DNA of 64,000 nucleotides from Anaerolineales bacterium (GCA_020634855.1 JACKAU010000005.1:372001-436000); one strand, 5' to 3'. Positions 16,909-25,151 are shown, counted from the first letter of the stretch. The notes: a model not told the origin generated them from the sequence alone. Numbers and translations are program-made.

Positions 16909-17820
16909 CTACTCCCGCTCAAACGCAAAGAACAACTGCTTATCCTGCCCGCGGATAGCGGCGGGATAGCGTTGCTGCTCGTTCAGTTCGCTGCCGCTGT
17001 GGTGGCCGAGAAGCCGCCAGCCTGCGGCGGCGTCGGCGATTAACTCATCGACCTGGTAGAGGTGGTAATAAATCCGGCCGGGGTGGTCGGAATGGCAAAT
17101 TGGGCGACCCACACGTCGCCCGGCTCAGCAGAGGCGTTTAGGGGCTGAGACGGCGCAGGTCATCCCGCAGGCCGGGCCAGGTGCGCCAGCGCAGCGTTCG
17201 CGCCAGGCCGCGGGCGTGCCAGACAAGCGGGTGCATCCGCCGCGTCTGCCGATCCCACAAGGTTGAGTCGGCGTCGGTGGTCAAGGGGGGCGGTGTGATG
17301 ATGGGTGGAGGTTGGCTTTGCGGCGGGCGGTCGCAACTTTTGGGCCAACCAGTACCGATAGCAAGCCAGCCCCGGCGCGACGTTGTCCAACCCCAGGATC
17401 AGCCGTCCGTGCGGGCGAGTGACGCGAGCCATCTCGGCCAGCGCCCGGCGGCGATGGTCGCGGCCGGGAATGTGCTGGAGTGCTCCGAAGAACATGAAGA
17501 CGCCATCAAAGGAGGCATCGACGAAGGGCAGGTTGAGCAGATTGGCTCCGGCCAATTGAGCCTCGTGTGACAGGCTGCGCCCGCCGGCGAGCATGGCCTG
17601 GCTGATGTCGATGCCGGTGACCTCGTAGCCGACCTGGTTTAAAGGCTAGCATGGCCCGGCCCGTACCGCAGCCGATATCGAGCAGGCGGCCCTGTCGGGG
17701 AAAATAGCGAGCTACCATCTCGCGCTCACATTGCTGCAACCCGGTTCGGCTCAGGGCTTTCCAAAAGTTAACCACGTCCGGTTGGGCGTATTTTTGGGTG
17801 ACGGTGGTGTAGTTGGGCAT
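16909..17820 (-). pseudogene. Class I SAM-dependent methyltransferase, frameshifted
   Basis: Read on the minus strand from ATG 17820. The N-terminus has MPNYTTVTQKYAQPDVVNFW and motif I LLDIGCGTGRAML. After a shift near 17640 the frame continues MLAGGRSLSHEAQLAGANLL, PFVDASFDGVFMFFGALQHI and ARVTRPHGRLILGLDNVAPG. A second shift near the G-run at 17285 and a third near 17110 lead to a C-terminal piece, GRIYYHLYQVDELIADAAAG through FFAFERE. Together these make one methyltransferase of about 300 residues, acting on a small molecule or sugar. It belongs to the same damaged stretch as the radical SAM and FAD genes and runs opposite to them. Pseudogene or assembly error. Confidence 0.75.
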
Positions 17821-18269
17821 AGGTAAAATGCTGTGAAATTGTAACGCTATATCTAAACTATTGCGTAGTGCGTAGTTCGTAAATCACTACGAACTACACA
17901 CTAACCTGTGTTCGGAAATAGATGTATTTCATGTCATTTCGGAGCGTCAGCGGAGAAATCCCTATGACAATACAAGGAAAAGGGGATTGGCTGGGAAAAT
18001 TTAAAGCGGCAACGCCCCTTTTTCCCGGCGAAGGCTTCATTTATGGGAACATCTGAGGGATTTCTCCGCCTCCGGCTACGAAATGACATGCTCGACTTTA
18101 ATTATCGAACTCAGGTTACTACATTGTTAGGACTATTTGCATTGTCCGTAAAAATTCTTGGACGCAGATTAACACAGATTTTCGCAGATTCTTTTATTTT
18201 TTATCAGCGAAAAGCTGCGTCCTGGTCTTTGGTTCTGACTTTGCCACTTTACGCACTACATAATAACGG
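17821..18269. other. Intergenic region with dispersed inverted repeat
   Basis: About 450 bp without a convincing gene. It contains the ATGTCATTTCG inverted repeat described separately and, at about 18160-18190, a GATTAACACAGATTTTCGCA word belonging to another dispersed repeat class. An 81-codon frame at 18043-18288 runs through repeat arms and is not considered real. Confidence 0.6.
17931..18089. repeat. ATGTCATTTCG inverted repeat, copy 1
   Basis: The left arm, ATGTCATTTCGGAGCGTCAG followed by CGGAGAAATCCCT (17931-17963), pairs with a right arm containing AGGGATTTCTCCGCCTCCGG and CTACGAAATGACAT (to 18089), separated by about 95 bp. A second copy with the same arm words lies at 26945-27046. 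The function is unknown; such repeats are usually intergenic and may fold at the RNA level. Confidence 0.75.
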
Positions 18270-19283
18270 TTATTCAGTCAGCCCTTGACTAATCACCTCC
18301 GGCAACTGCTCCACCTGCGGCGACAATCGCAAGATGTAGCACGGCGCTTGTTCGACCAGCGTTCTGACCAGATGCAGGCTTTGCGGGACGGTAGCTTTGT
18401 CCCAACCTTCGATGGCTTGCGGCACGAGTTCCAAGGCGGCTTTGGTCGATGGGACGGGCACGAGTTCGCTTTGCTCCAAGCCGCGGACCACTTGCGGGAA
18501 GAACACGCCGCCGGCCGGGCCGGTCGAGGCCCACGGCTCGGCGAAGGCTTCTTCAGCCCGGAATACGCGCTTTTGCCGGCCGGACGGGGCCAGCAGATCA
18601 AGCGTCTCCGGTACGGGATCGGTGGGAATGAAGCGTTTTAGGGCGTCGAAGCGGGCCAGCGAGTCGTCAAAGGCGCTCAGTTGGCCGGGGTAGGCTAACA
18701 CCTCAACCTGGTCGTTGGTCAGTCGCAGCAGCGGCGAGTCGTTGCTGAGCAGCTTCCAGCCGGCGCTTAATAGGGCCAGCCCGGTGGTCGTCTTGCCGCT
18801 GCCCATATCGCCGGTGATGAGCGCGACCCGGCCGTTGGGCGCGAGCGCGGCGAAGGCGTGCAGCGGAAACCAGCCGCGCCGTCGATACAGCGGGGCCAGC
18901 GTCATCATGAGCACGTCCTCGAAGACGCCGTATGCCTCCAGACAGAGGCGCGTCACCGCTCCAATCAAGCGGCTGTTCGCCAGATCAACCGTCACCAGGC
19001 CATATTTGGGCAATCGCACCGCGACTAGATCGCCGCTGCCGTAGTAGCTGACCAGGGGATTTTCAGAGAGAGCGGGCATACCCGGCGGCGGCGGCGGTGC
19101 GGCCGGCTGTCGATGGATGTGCCAGTCAATGGTAATCGCCGGACTGCCGCCGGTTTCGCGCGGCAGATGCCCATACACGTGTTCAAAGCGATCTTTGAGC
19201 GATTGATCGGGGGCTTGAAAGGCGATGGTTAATCCGTGGAGATTGACCACAATCGGCGGTGAGGTTGGTTGGGCATGGTACAT
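18270..19283 (-). CDS. HprK-related kinase (lasso/RiPP-associated type)
   Basis: A 337-residue P-loop kinase related to HPr kinase/phosphorylase but lacking its N-terminal regulatory domain. The P-loop GDMGSGKTTT is at about 158-167, preceded by FPLHAFAAL (H142) and followed by LLSNDSPLLRL, the usual place of the metal-binding acidic residue. In paeninodin-type lasso clusters such kinases phosphorylate a C-terminal Ser of the precursor. The start is ATG 19283; an upstream in-frame ATG would add 54 residues that overlap the divergent gene's leader, and is rejected. It is divergent from the PqqD/B2/cyclase genes, with 143 bp between starts. All visible catalytic elements are intact. Confidence 0.8.
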   Translation of the reverse strand: MYHAQPTSPPIVVNLHGLTIAFQAPDQSLKDRFEHVYGHLPRETGGSPAITIDWHIHRQPAAPPPPPGMPALSENPLVSYYGSGDLVAVRLPKYGLVTVDLANSRLIGAVTRLCLEAYGVFEDVLMMTLAPLYRRRGWFPLHAFAALAPNGRVALITGDMGSGKTTTGLALLSAGWKLLSNDSPLLRLTNDQVEVLAYPGQLSAFDDSLARFDALKRFIPTDPVPETLDLLAPSGRQKRVFRAEEAFAEPWASTGPAGGVFFPQVVRGLEQSELVPVPSTKAALELVPQAIEGWDKATVPQSLHLVRTLVEQAPCYILRLSPQVEQLPEVISQGLTE

Positions 19284-19314
19284 GGGATTACTCAGTCTAT
19301 CAGAAGTCTGGTCA

Positions 19315-19343
19315 AGTATATCGAAATAAAAAAGCCGGGGCAA
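19315..19343 (-). promoter_or_regulatory. Possible promoter of the HprK-like kinase gene
   Basis: On the minus strand a TTGCCC (19338-19343) is followed by 17 bp and TATACT (19315-19320), 31 bp before the kinase ATG. The -35 overlaps the stem and loop of the hairpin at 19332-19359. The call rests on motif and spacing only. Confidence 0.4.
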
Positions 19344-19359
19344 ATTTTTACCCCGGCTT
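19327..19359 (-). terminator. Rho-independent terminator-like hairpin, minus strand
   Basis: A 9 bp stem, AAGCCGGGG (19332-19340) and CCCCGGCTT (19351-19359), is followed on the minus strand by a T-run (A-run at 19327-19333 on the plus strand). There is no T-tract on the plus side. It lies between two divergent genes, so it would stop a minus-strand transcript that begins inside the pqqD-like gene, or act as an attenuator in the kinase leader. Confidence 0.65.
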
Positions 19360-19426
19360 AAAGAATGGTATATTTCAACGACCGTTGGCGGTTGACCGCC
19401 GAGCGTCGAGTTTGGAGGAGGCACTA

Positions 19427-19699
19427 ATGCAAGCAACGGATACACCCAGACATAGTTCCCAAGCCACCCACGAGATGGTGGGTGAAGAGGCCCTGGTCAT
19501 TAATTTGAACAGCGGCAGCTATTACGAACTGAATGATACCGGAGCGCGCTTTTGGCAGTTAATTGATGGCCAGCGCACAATTACCGACTGCGCCCGTATC
19601 ATTGCCGCGGATTATGAAGAGGTTGATATCGCTGAAGTGGAAGCCGACCTGTTAGAGTTAGCGGCCCAGTTTCAGGCGGAAGGCTTAATTGTTATTTAG
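19427..19699 (+). CDS. PqqD-like RiPP recognition element protein (lasso B1 type)
   Basis: A 90-residue PqqD-family protein with the layout HEMVGEEALVINLNSGSYYE, LNDTGARFWQLIDGQRTITD and a final helix EVDIAEVEADLLELAAQF. In RiPP systems this winged-helix domain binds the YxxP...T leader of the precursor and hands it to the protease and cyclase. The start ATG 19427 follows a very strong GGAGGAGG at 19414-19421; the frame runs further upstream but without a ribosome site. Its end overlaps the B2 gene by 11 bp, which argues for coupled translation. The order B1-B2-cyclase is that of lasso peptide clusters. Confidence 0.85.
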   Translation: MQATDTPRHSSQATHEMVGEEALVINLNSGSYYELNDTGARFWQLIDGQRTITDCARIIAADYEEVDIAEVEADLLELAAQFQAEGLIVI

Positions 19700-20165
19700 A
19701 CGGCTGCGGCGAGGACTCGAGTTTACGACAATCCTCGGTCGAGCTTGGCTCGATACGCCGCGCCGAATACTGCTGCGGCGTATGACGACGTTTAGCCGGG
19801 AACTCCCGCAGCAGTTCGATCAACCGCTCCCGGCAATGATGGCCAAGCTGACGCCGTCGCCCCAGTCGGGGGCCGGTGTGTCTGAAACAGCCATTCGCCA
19901 ATTGGCCGATGCGGTGGCAGCCTGGCATTTCCGCTCGCCGCTGGGGATCTGCCTGCGGCGGTCGCTGCTACGCTACTATTTTTTGCGAGAAGCGGGCGTG
20001 CCGGTGCAGGTTATCTTCGGCGCTCGGTTGAAAGGGGCGCACGAAGGCGGCGGAGTCGGCGGCCACGCCTGGCTAACCTTAGACGGCGAGCCTTACTATG
20101 AAAACCCGGCGGATTATCAGGGATTTGTGGTCATGTATGCTTATCCGCCGAAGCACGAAGGTTAG
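19689..20165 (+). CDS. Lasso peptide biosynthesis B2 protein (transglutaminase-like leader protease)
   Basis: A 158-residue cysteine-protease-fold protein. The conserved region ADAVAAWHFRSPLGICLRRS holds the catalytic Cys at about 88, VGGHAWLTLDGEPYYENP the His at 126 and the Asp at 132, with a C-terminal PADYQGF. This is the Transglut_core3 pattern of B2 enzymes, which cut the leader peptide after the penultimate Thr. The start is TTG 19689 inside the end of the pqqD-like gene. It is 8 bp from the cyclase gene. The full catalytic triad is present, so the enzyme looks active. Confidence 0.85.
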   Translation: MLFRRLRRGLEFTTILGRAWLDTPRRILLRRMTTFSRELPQQFDQPLPAMMAKLTPSPQSGAGVSETAIRQLADAVAAWHFRSPLGICLRRSLLRYYFLREAGVPVQVIFGARLKGAHEGGGVGGHAWLTLDGEPYYENPADYQGFVVMYAYPPKHEG

Positions 20166-20173
20166 GTGATACG

Positions 20174-22057
20174 ATGTGCGGTATTGCCGGTATCTACGCC
20201 TTAGATGGCGCTCCCATCGAACGGGCCGATGTCGAAGCGCAAATCAATACGCTCATCCATCGCGGGCCGAACCAGGGGGCGGTCTATTTATCGCCGCAGG
20301 GTGACTGCGGATTGGGTATCCGCCGGCTGAGTATCATCGATGTGGCCGGTGGTCGCCAACCGCTGGTCAATGAAGATGGCCGCCTGCACATGGTCTACAA
20401 CGGCGAAACCTACAACCACGTTCTCCTGCGGACCGAACTGGAGCGGCTCGGTCACCGGCCCACAACCCACAGCGACGGCGAGGTTATCCTGCACGGTTAC
20501 GAGGCTTGGGGTCCGTCCGGTGTTTTGCAGCGACTGCGCGGGATGGGCGCGTTTGCCCTGTGGGATGAGCACCGGCAGCAGTTATTCATCGGCCGCGACC
20601 GTTTTGGCATCAAACCGCTCTACTATGCCGAGCATAACCGGCGGCTCATTTTTGCCTCGGAGATCAAAGCCATTTTGGCCCAGCCCCATTTTCCGCGCCG
20701 GGTGAACCTGACCGCGCTCGAAGCGATGCTCACCCTGGGCTTTGTCCCCGGCCCGGCCACCATGTTTGAAGGTATCTACAAACTCCCCTCGGCCCACTAT
20801 CTGATCGCCCATGCAGGCGGCTATCAACTCGAACCGTACTGGCAACTCGACTACGAACCGGCCCCACGCTTGTCTGAAGCAGAAGCCACCGAACAGTTTC
20901 TAGCCCTGCTGCAAGAGGCGGTCCAAATCCGGTTGATGAGCGAGGTGCCGTTGGGGACGCTGCTGTCGGGCGGCCTCGACTCCGGGGTTTTGACGGCGCT
21001 GGTGCAGCAAAGGCTCTCTACCGTCGGCAGCGCGGTGGAACACCTCCTCAAAACCGTATCCATCGGCTTCGAGCAGCCCGAATACGATGAGTCGGCGTTG
21101 GCTCACGATTTGGCTCGATATTTGCGCACCGATCATCACGATACCACTTTTTCAGCCTACGATTTCGATGACTATCCGGCAGTGATGCGTCATCTGGAAG
21201 AGCCGCAGTGTTCGGCCACCGCCGTGCCGATCTACAAGCTGTACCGGGCTTGCCGGGAGGCGGGTTTGACCGTGGTCTTAACCGGCGAAGGTTCCGACGA
21301 ACTACTGGGGGGCTACCATTGGCACCGGGGCGACGCGCGGGTGCGCTCGCTGCTGGGGCTGCCGGCGGTGGTGCGTCGCACTCTGGCCGCCGCCCCACTG
21401 CCAATGTCGGCGGCCGCCCGGCGCGTGCTCGAACGGGGCAGCGGCGATATCGGCCGGCGTTATCAGGATTGGCTGGAGGTGAATGGTGGTGAGTTTCGAG
21501 CCGGGCTGCTGTTAAAACCGACCGGACTAAACGGCTCGAATCCGCTTTTGAGAGATTGGGCGGACAAGCTGGTGGAACTCAAATCAACCGCGCCACTGCA
21601 TCAGACCTTGTGGTTGGAGAGCCGCACTCGGATGGTCGATTTCATTAATTTCGAGGTCGATAAAATGAGCATGGCTCACTCTATTGAGGCTCGGGTACCG
21701 TTTTTAGATCACCCGCTATGGGAGTTTTGTGCGGCGCTGCCGCCTGACTATAAGCTCAAAGGCCGAGTCGAAAAATATTTGCTGCGTCAGGCTGCCCAAG
21801 GCATTTTACCGGAGCCAACGCGCACTCGGCGCAAAAAGGGATTAGCCGCGCCGTATGCTCACTGGCTGCGGGCCGAACGCTTGCCCGATTGGGCGGAAGA
21901 GGCGCTGGCTCCTCAAGCCCTGAAGCGCGTCGGGTTGTTTGAAGCGGCCACGGTGAACGCACTGCGTCAGGCTCACCAGACCGGTCAACCCCAATTGGGG
22001 GCGCTGCTGATGGGGGTGTTGAGTACGCAGGTATGGGCGGAAGAATTTAGAATTTAG
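20174..22057 (+). CDS. Asparagine synthetase (glutamine-hydrolysing)-like protein, probable lasso cyclase
   Basis: A 627-residue two-domain amidotransferase. The N-terminal Cys2 nucleophile, MCGIAGIYALDG, is followed by the Ntn glutaminase domain (HRGPNQGAVYL, YNGETYNH). The synthetase domain has the pyrophosphate loop SGGLDSG at 265-271 and the later LTGEGSDELLGGYHW. In lasso clusters this family adenylates the ring Asp/Glu side chain and closes the macrolactam; outside them it makes asparagine or acts in surface-glycan clusters. The position directly after B1 and B2 favours the cyclase reading, but the sequence alone does not exclude an ordinary AsnB. The length is normal for either. Confidence 0.8.
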   Translation: MCGIAGIYALDGAPIERADVEAQINTLIHRGPNQGAVYLSPQGDCGLGIRRLSIIDVAGGRQPLVNEDGRLHMVYNGETYNHVLLRTELERLGHRPTTHSDGEVILHGYEAWGPSGVLQRLRGMGAFALWDEHRQQLFIGRDRFGIKPLYYAEHNRRLIFASEIKAILAQPHFPRRVNLTALEAMLTLGFVPGPATMFEGIYKLPSAHYLIAHAGGYQLEPYWQLDYEPAPRLSEAEATEQFLALLQEAVQIRLMSEVPLGTLLSGGLDSGVLTALVQQRLSTVGSAVEHLLKTVSIGFEQPEYDESALAHDLARYLRTDHHDTTFSAYDFDDYPAVMRHLEEPQCSATAVPIYKLYRACREAGLTVVLTGEGSDELLGGYHWHRGDARVRSLLGLPAVVRRTLAAAPLPMSAAARRVLERGSGDIGRRYQDWLEVNGGEFRAGLLLKPTGLNGSNPLLRDWADKLVELKSTAPLHQTLWLESRTRMVDFINFEVDKMSMAHSIEARVPFLDHPLWEFCAALPPDYKLKGRVEKYLLRQAAQGILPEPTRTRRKKGLAAPYAHWLRAERLPDWAEEALAPQALKRVGLFEAATVNALRQAHQTGQPQLGALLMGVLSTQVWAEEFRI

Positions 22058-22575
22058 AATGAAGAATGTAGAAATGAGAATGATGAAGGTGGGAAGATAG
22101 GGAAAGGGGAAATGAGACAATAGTGAGGGAATTATGATGGAAGAGAAGCCGAGGGATATTCAAGAGCGGACGTTTGAGTTTGCTAAGCGGGTGGTGAAGT
22201 TGCATCAGTATCTGTATGAGCTGGGTGGGACAGAGCGGGTGTTGGCCGGGCAGATTTTGCGTTCGGGGACATCCATCGGGGCTAATCTGGAAGAAGCGAA
22301 TGCCGGTCAAAGCAAACCCGATTTTATCGCCAAATGCAGCGTTGCCCTTAAAGAAGCTAGAGAAACCTTATACTGGCTCCGATTATTAGTCGAATGCAAC
22401 CTGGTTTCCTCCGAACGATTAACCCCTCTTATTTCCGAAGCTGACGAAATAGTGGCTGTTTTAACAACTATAGTGAAAAATGCACGAACAAATCTCCAGA
22501 AGGAACGATCAAACGAAACTTAATATCAGCTCTTCAAAATTTTCTTCATTCTTCATTCTTCATTCTTCATTCTTC
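22045..22575. repeat. GAATGAAGAATG / CATTCTTCATTC repeats flanking the four-helix-bundle gene
   Basis: On the left (22045-22085) are tandem words GAATTTAGAATTTAGAATGAAGAATG (split here, GAATTTAG twice then AATGAAGAATG). On the right (22540-22575) are about four copies of TTCATTC in the opposite orientation. The two sides form an interrupted inverted repeat enclosing the gene. A related CTTCATTCTTCATTC run occurs at 63936-63959. Confidence 0.65.
22134..22523 (+). CDS. Four helix bundle protein (23S rRNA intervening-sequence-like)
   Basis: A 129-residue all-helical protein of the TIGR02436/IVP family. It has RTFEFAKRVVKLHQYLYELG, then VLAGQILRSGTSIGANLEEA and SKPDFIAKCSVALKEARETL with YWLRLL. 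The family is small, spread by horizontal transfer, and of unknown function; some members are encoded within rRNA intervening sequences. The gene is flanked by GAATTTAGAATGAAGAATG repeats on its left and CTTCATTCTTCATTC repeats on its right, as if the unit moved as a cassette. Its end overlaps the next gene's start by 44 bp. The start is ATG 22134; an ATG at 22137 is an alternative. Confidence 0.85.
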   Translation: MMEEKPRDIQERTFEFAKRVVKLHQYLYELGGTERVLAGQILRSGTSIGANLEEANAGQSKPDFIAKCSVALKEARETLYWLRLLVECNLVSSERLTPLISEADEIVAVLTTIVKNARTNLQKERSNET

Positions 22576-24222
22576 CTCTATTCGACATTGTTGATCGGGT
22601 TTGCTCTACGGCTATATGTGCTGGACAAAGAGAGCTTATGGTATGATGAGCTGCTGGAATTAGATATCACTCAGCAGCCGTTAAATGCTATCCTGCCGCT
22701 GCTGCCGCGCCATACGGCGCTGCCGTTAGATTATATACTCCTCCATTTTTGGGTTCTGGGCGGACGGCAGGATTTTTGGGTGCGGCTGCCGGCGCTGTTC
22801 TACGGCATACTGGCGCTGCCGGTGGCCTACCAATTGGGGCGGATATGGTTTGGCGCATGGGGCGGCTGGTTGTTGATGGCGCTGATGGCGCTGTCGCCGC
22901 TTCATCTTTATTACAGCCGGGAAGCGAGACCCTATTCCCTGCTGCTGTTGGGGATTTTGCTGACCTGTTACGCCGTGTGGCGATTGCGCTATCGGATCCG
23001 ATGGCGCTATGTGGTCATGTTACAGGTAGGGACCCTGATTTTTGCCCTGTCTCATTTTTTCGCCAATGCCATTTACCTCCCCCTGTTTGGCCTGCTGACG
23101 GTCGATCTAATTTTTAGCCAAAACCGAAAGCACGTGATGCGAGTGATAGAGTTGGTGCTGGTCACCGGCGTGGTGGCTTTCGTCACGATTGTCTCACTCG
23201 GCTGGGGCGGACCGATGTTGAAGACCTCACGCGGTTTTGCCGAGACAATCCTGGAACCGGAGCGCTTCACCCTCGACGCCGAAGAGAAGCCCAATCAAGG
23301 CGCCGGCCCGGAGATAAGCTGGAACTATTTCAACTGGAAGGTCATGAAGCCGATGGTGGTCAGACATTCTGATATAGCTCTGTGGCTTCTCAATGCCCTG
23401 GCCTTGGCCGGGTTCGCTTTTTTACTGAGCCAAAAAAGGTATCGTTTGGCCTGGTTCTTATCGATTTGGTTGATTGTACCGACGCTGGTCATTCTGGCTT
23501 TCCTGCTGCACCAGGGTACATTCTTCTCGGTGCGCTACATTCTTTCCACTTTGCCGGCCTATCTGGCGCTGGTTACGGCCGGGATTCTGGGGGTGATCGT
23601 GTGGGGGGATCGTTTCGGAGGTCGACGGGTTGCTACGGTGTTATCGATCGTGATCGGTGGGTTTATATTTCTCAATTTCTTTTATGGTGTGACCCTTATT
23701 TATGATAATAAGGTCAAAGAGGATTGGCGGCTCGTTGGCGATTTTTTGTGGAAAAACGCCCGGCCGGAAGATACTGTCATTGTGATCAACGGTGAAGAAA
23801 CCCTCAACTGGTACTATCCACCGGCCACAGCCAAACCGGACACGTACGATAAGTTGACAGCGGTTCAGGATGCTCTAGCCCAATCCGACCGGAGTTGGAT
23901 CGTATACAGCATTTTTTCGCCCTATCTGCCCGAGGGCGAAAAAATAAAAGTCTGGTTAAGCGAACAGGGCGCAATCCGGTTGGTGCTGCACCACGATATT
24001 GCCGTCTACTACTACGGCCGCAACGCTGATCCGGTGCAACTACTGGCCGAAATTCAACAGTTCGCGTTACCGGTTGATCCGGCCCTATATGCCAGCCTGG
24101 CCCGCGAGAATCGACAAAATCCGGCCGTAGCCCGGCAATATTATGAACTGGCCATTGAAAACGCCCCCGACGATGAGGTTCGCGCCGAGTACAAGGTTGC
24201 TTTGGAAGCCCTTCAACCGTAA
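22480..24222 (+). CDS. Family 39 (GT-C) membrane glycosyltransferase
   Basis: A 580-residue polytopic protein. After a first helix it has LDKESLWYDELLELDITQQP with the acidic pair D56/E57, then RLPALFYGILALPVAYQLGR and LSPLHLYYSREARPYSLLLL, characteristic of the PMT/ArnT-like GT39 superfamily. About ten membrane segments are followed by a C-terminal soluble part with a TPR-like tail (ENRQNPAVARQYYELAIENA). It probably transfers a sugar from a lipid phosphate outside the membrane. The annotated N-terminus (ATG 22480) includes residues SSSKFSSFFILHSSFF encoded by the TTCATTC repeat, so the true start may be later. Confidence 0.85.
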   Translation: MHEQISRRNDQTKLNISSSKFSSFFILHSSFFLYSTLLIGFALRLYVLDKESLWYDELLELDITQQPLNAILPLLPRHTALPLDYILLHFWVLGGRQDFWVRLPALFYGILALPVAYQLGRIWFGAWGGWLLMALMALSPLHLYYSREARPYSLLLLGILLTCYAVWRLRYRIRWRYVVMLQVGTLIFALSHFFANAIYLPLFGLLTVDLIFSQNRKHVMRVIELVLVTGVVAFVTIVSLGWGGPMLKTSRGFAETILEPERFTLDAEEKPNQGAGPEISWNYFNWKVMKPMVVRHSDIALWLLNALALAGFAFLLSQKRYRLAWFLSIWLIVPTLVILAFLLHQGTFFSVRYILSTLPAYLALVTAGILGVIVWGDRFGGRRVATVLSIVIGGFIFLNFFYGVTLIYDNKVKEDWRLVGDFLWKNARPEDTVIVINGEETLNWYYPPATAKPDTYDKLTAVQDALAQSDRSWIVYSIFSPYLPEGEKIKVWLSEQGAIRLVLHHDIAVYYYGRNADPVQLLAEIQQFALPVDPALYASLARENRQNPAVARQYYELAIENAPDDEVRAEYKVALEALQP

Positions 24223-24304
24223 AATTAAATCATCTAAGTTGCTATCGCGCTCTAGACCTACCGGAAAACCACTGTTTCAACCCTAACCCCGTGGGAAGTA
24301 AGGG

Positions 24305-24354
24305 GTAAGGAGTAGGGAGTAAGGGATCAAAACCGATTACTCCCTACTCCTTAC
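24305..24354. repeat. Inverted repeat, 18 bp perfect arms
   Basis: The arms GTAAGGAGTAGGGAGTAA (24305-24322) and TTACTCCCTACTCCTTAC (24337-24354) pair perfectly around a 14 bp loop, and the motif repeats partly outside them. It may fold as a strong hairpin ending the GT39 transcript, although no T-tract follows. It resembles a common intergenic repeat type. Confidence 0.7.
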
Positions 24355-24414
24355 TCCCTACTCCTCAGCTTGAGTTTACAAGTGACAACTTGAGTTAAAT
24401 AAAAGGAGTATCTT

Positions 24415-25116
24415 ATGATGACCAGAATCGCTCTCGTAACCGGCGCCAATCGAGGTATTGGTTTTGAAGTCTGCCGGCAGTTGGCTCAGCAAGGGTTGCA
24501 GGTCATTTTAACCAGCCGCGATGTAGCTAAGGGCCAGGCGGCCGCTGATGTCTTGCGCGGGGAAGGGTTGGATATCAGCGCTCACCAGCTTGATGTGACC
24601 GATGTTGATAGTGTGATGGCCCTGCAAGCGGAGATCGAAGCGATCTTTGGCCGGCTAGATGTCCTGGTCAATAATGCCGGTGTTTATTTAGATGAAGGGG
24701 TTAGTATTTTTGATGTTTCTTTGGAAGCCTGGGAGTTGACTCAAGCGGTTAATTTCTACGGTCCCCTGTACCTATGTCGAGCCTTTATCCCCATGATGCA
24801 TTTGAAAGGGTACGGCCGTATTGTCAACGTTTCATCCGGCTACGGCTCGATGGCCGAAATGGGAGGCTACACCGCCGCTTACCGAATTTCTAAACTGGCC
24901 CTCAACGCTTTAACTCGCATTGTCGCGGCGGAGATCACCGGGCATAATATTAAGATCAACTCTATGTGCCCCGGCTGGGTTAACACCACGATGGGTGGCC
25001 CGGCTGCTCCTAAATCCCCCGTTGCCGGCGCCGATACCATCACCTGGTTAGCAACCTTACCCGATGATGGGCCGACCGGCGGTTTTTTCCGCGACCGCCA
25101 ACCGATCCCCTGGTGA
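24415..25116 (+). CDS. SDR-family oxidoreductase
   Basis: A 233-residue classical short-chain dehydrogenase. The cofactor motif TGANRGIG is at 9-16, NNAG near 88, a catalytic Ser in NVSSGYG, and the YxxxK pair Y156/K160 in AAYRISK. An Arg/Ser pattern after the first strand (TSRDVAKGQ) points to NADP(H). The closest general class is plant carbonyl-reductase-like SDRs with an in-line TVDSVMALQ segment. The ATG 24415 follows GGAG. The substrate is unknown. It stands 35 bp before the SLC13 gene, so the two may be co-transcribed. Confidence 0.92.
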   Translation: MMTRIALVTGANRGIGFEVCRQLAQQGLQVILTSRDVAKGQAAADVLRGEGLDISAHQLDVTDVDSVMALQAEIEAIFGRLDVLVNNAGVYLDEGVSIFDVSLEAWELTQAVNFYGPLYLCRAFIPMMHLKGYGRIVNVSSGYGSMAEMGGYTAAYRISKLALNALTRIVAAEITGHNIKINSMCPGWVNTTMGGPAAPKSPVAGADTITWLATLPDDGPTGGFFRDRQPIPW

Positions 25117-25151
25117 TAAATGGCTAAAAATTAAAAGAGTGTGGAGAGCGA

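Noticed and set aside
18043..18288. 81-codon frame after the ATGTCATTTCG repeat
   Set aside because: It begins within an inverted-repeat arm, has no ribosome site and shows no recognisable sequence.
19365..19427. 20-residue frame MVYFNDRWRLTAERRVWRRH ending at the pqqD-like start
   Set aside because: Considered as a lasso precursor or leader peptide, but it has no YxxP or Thr motif, no ribosome site and starts right after a hairpin.
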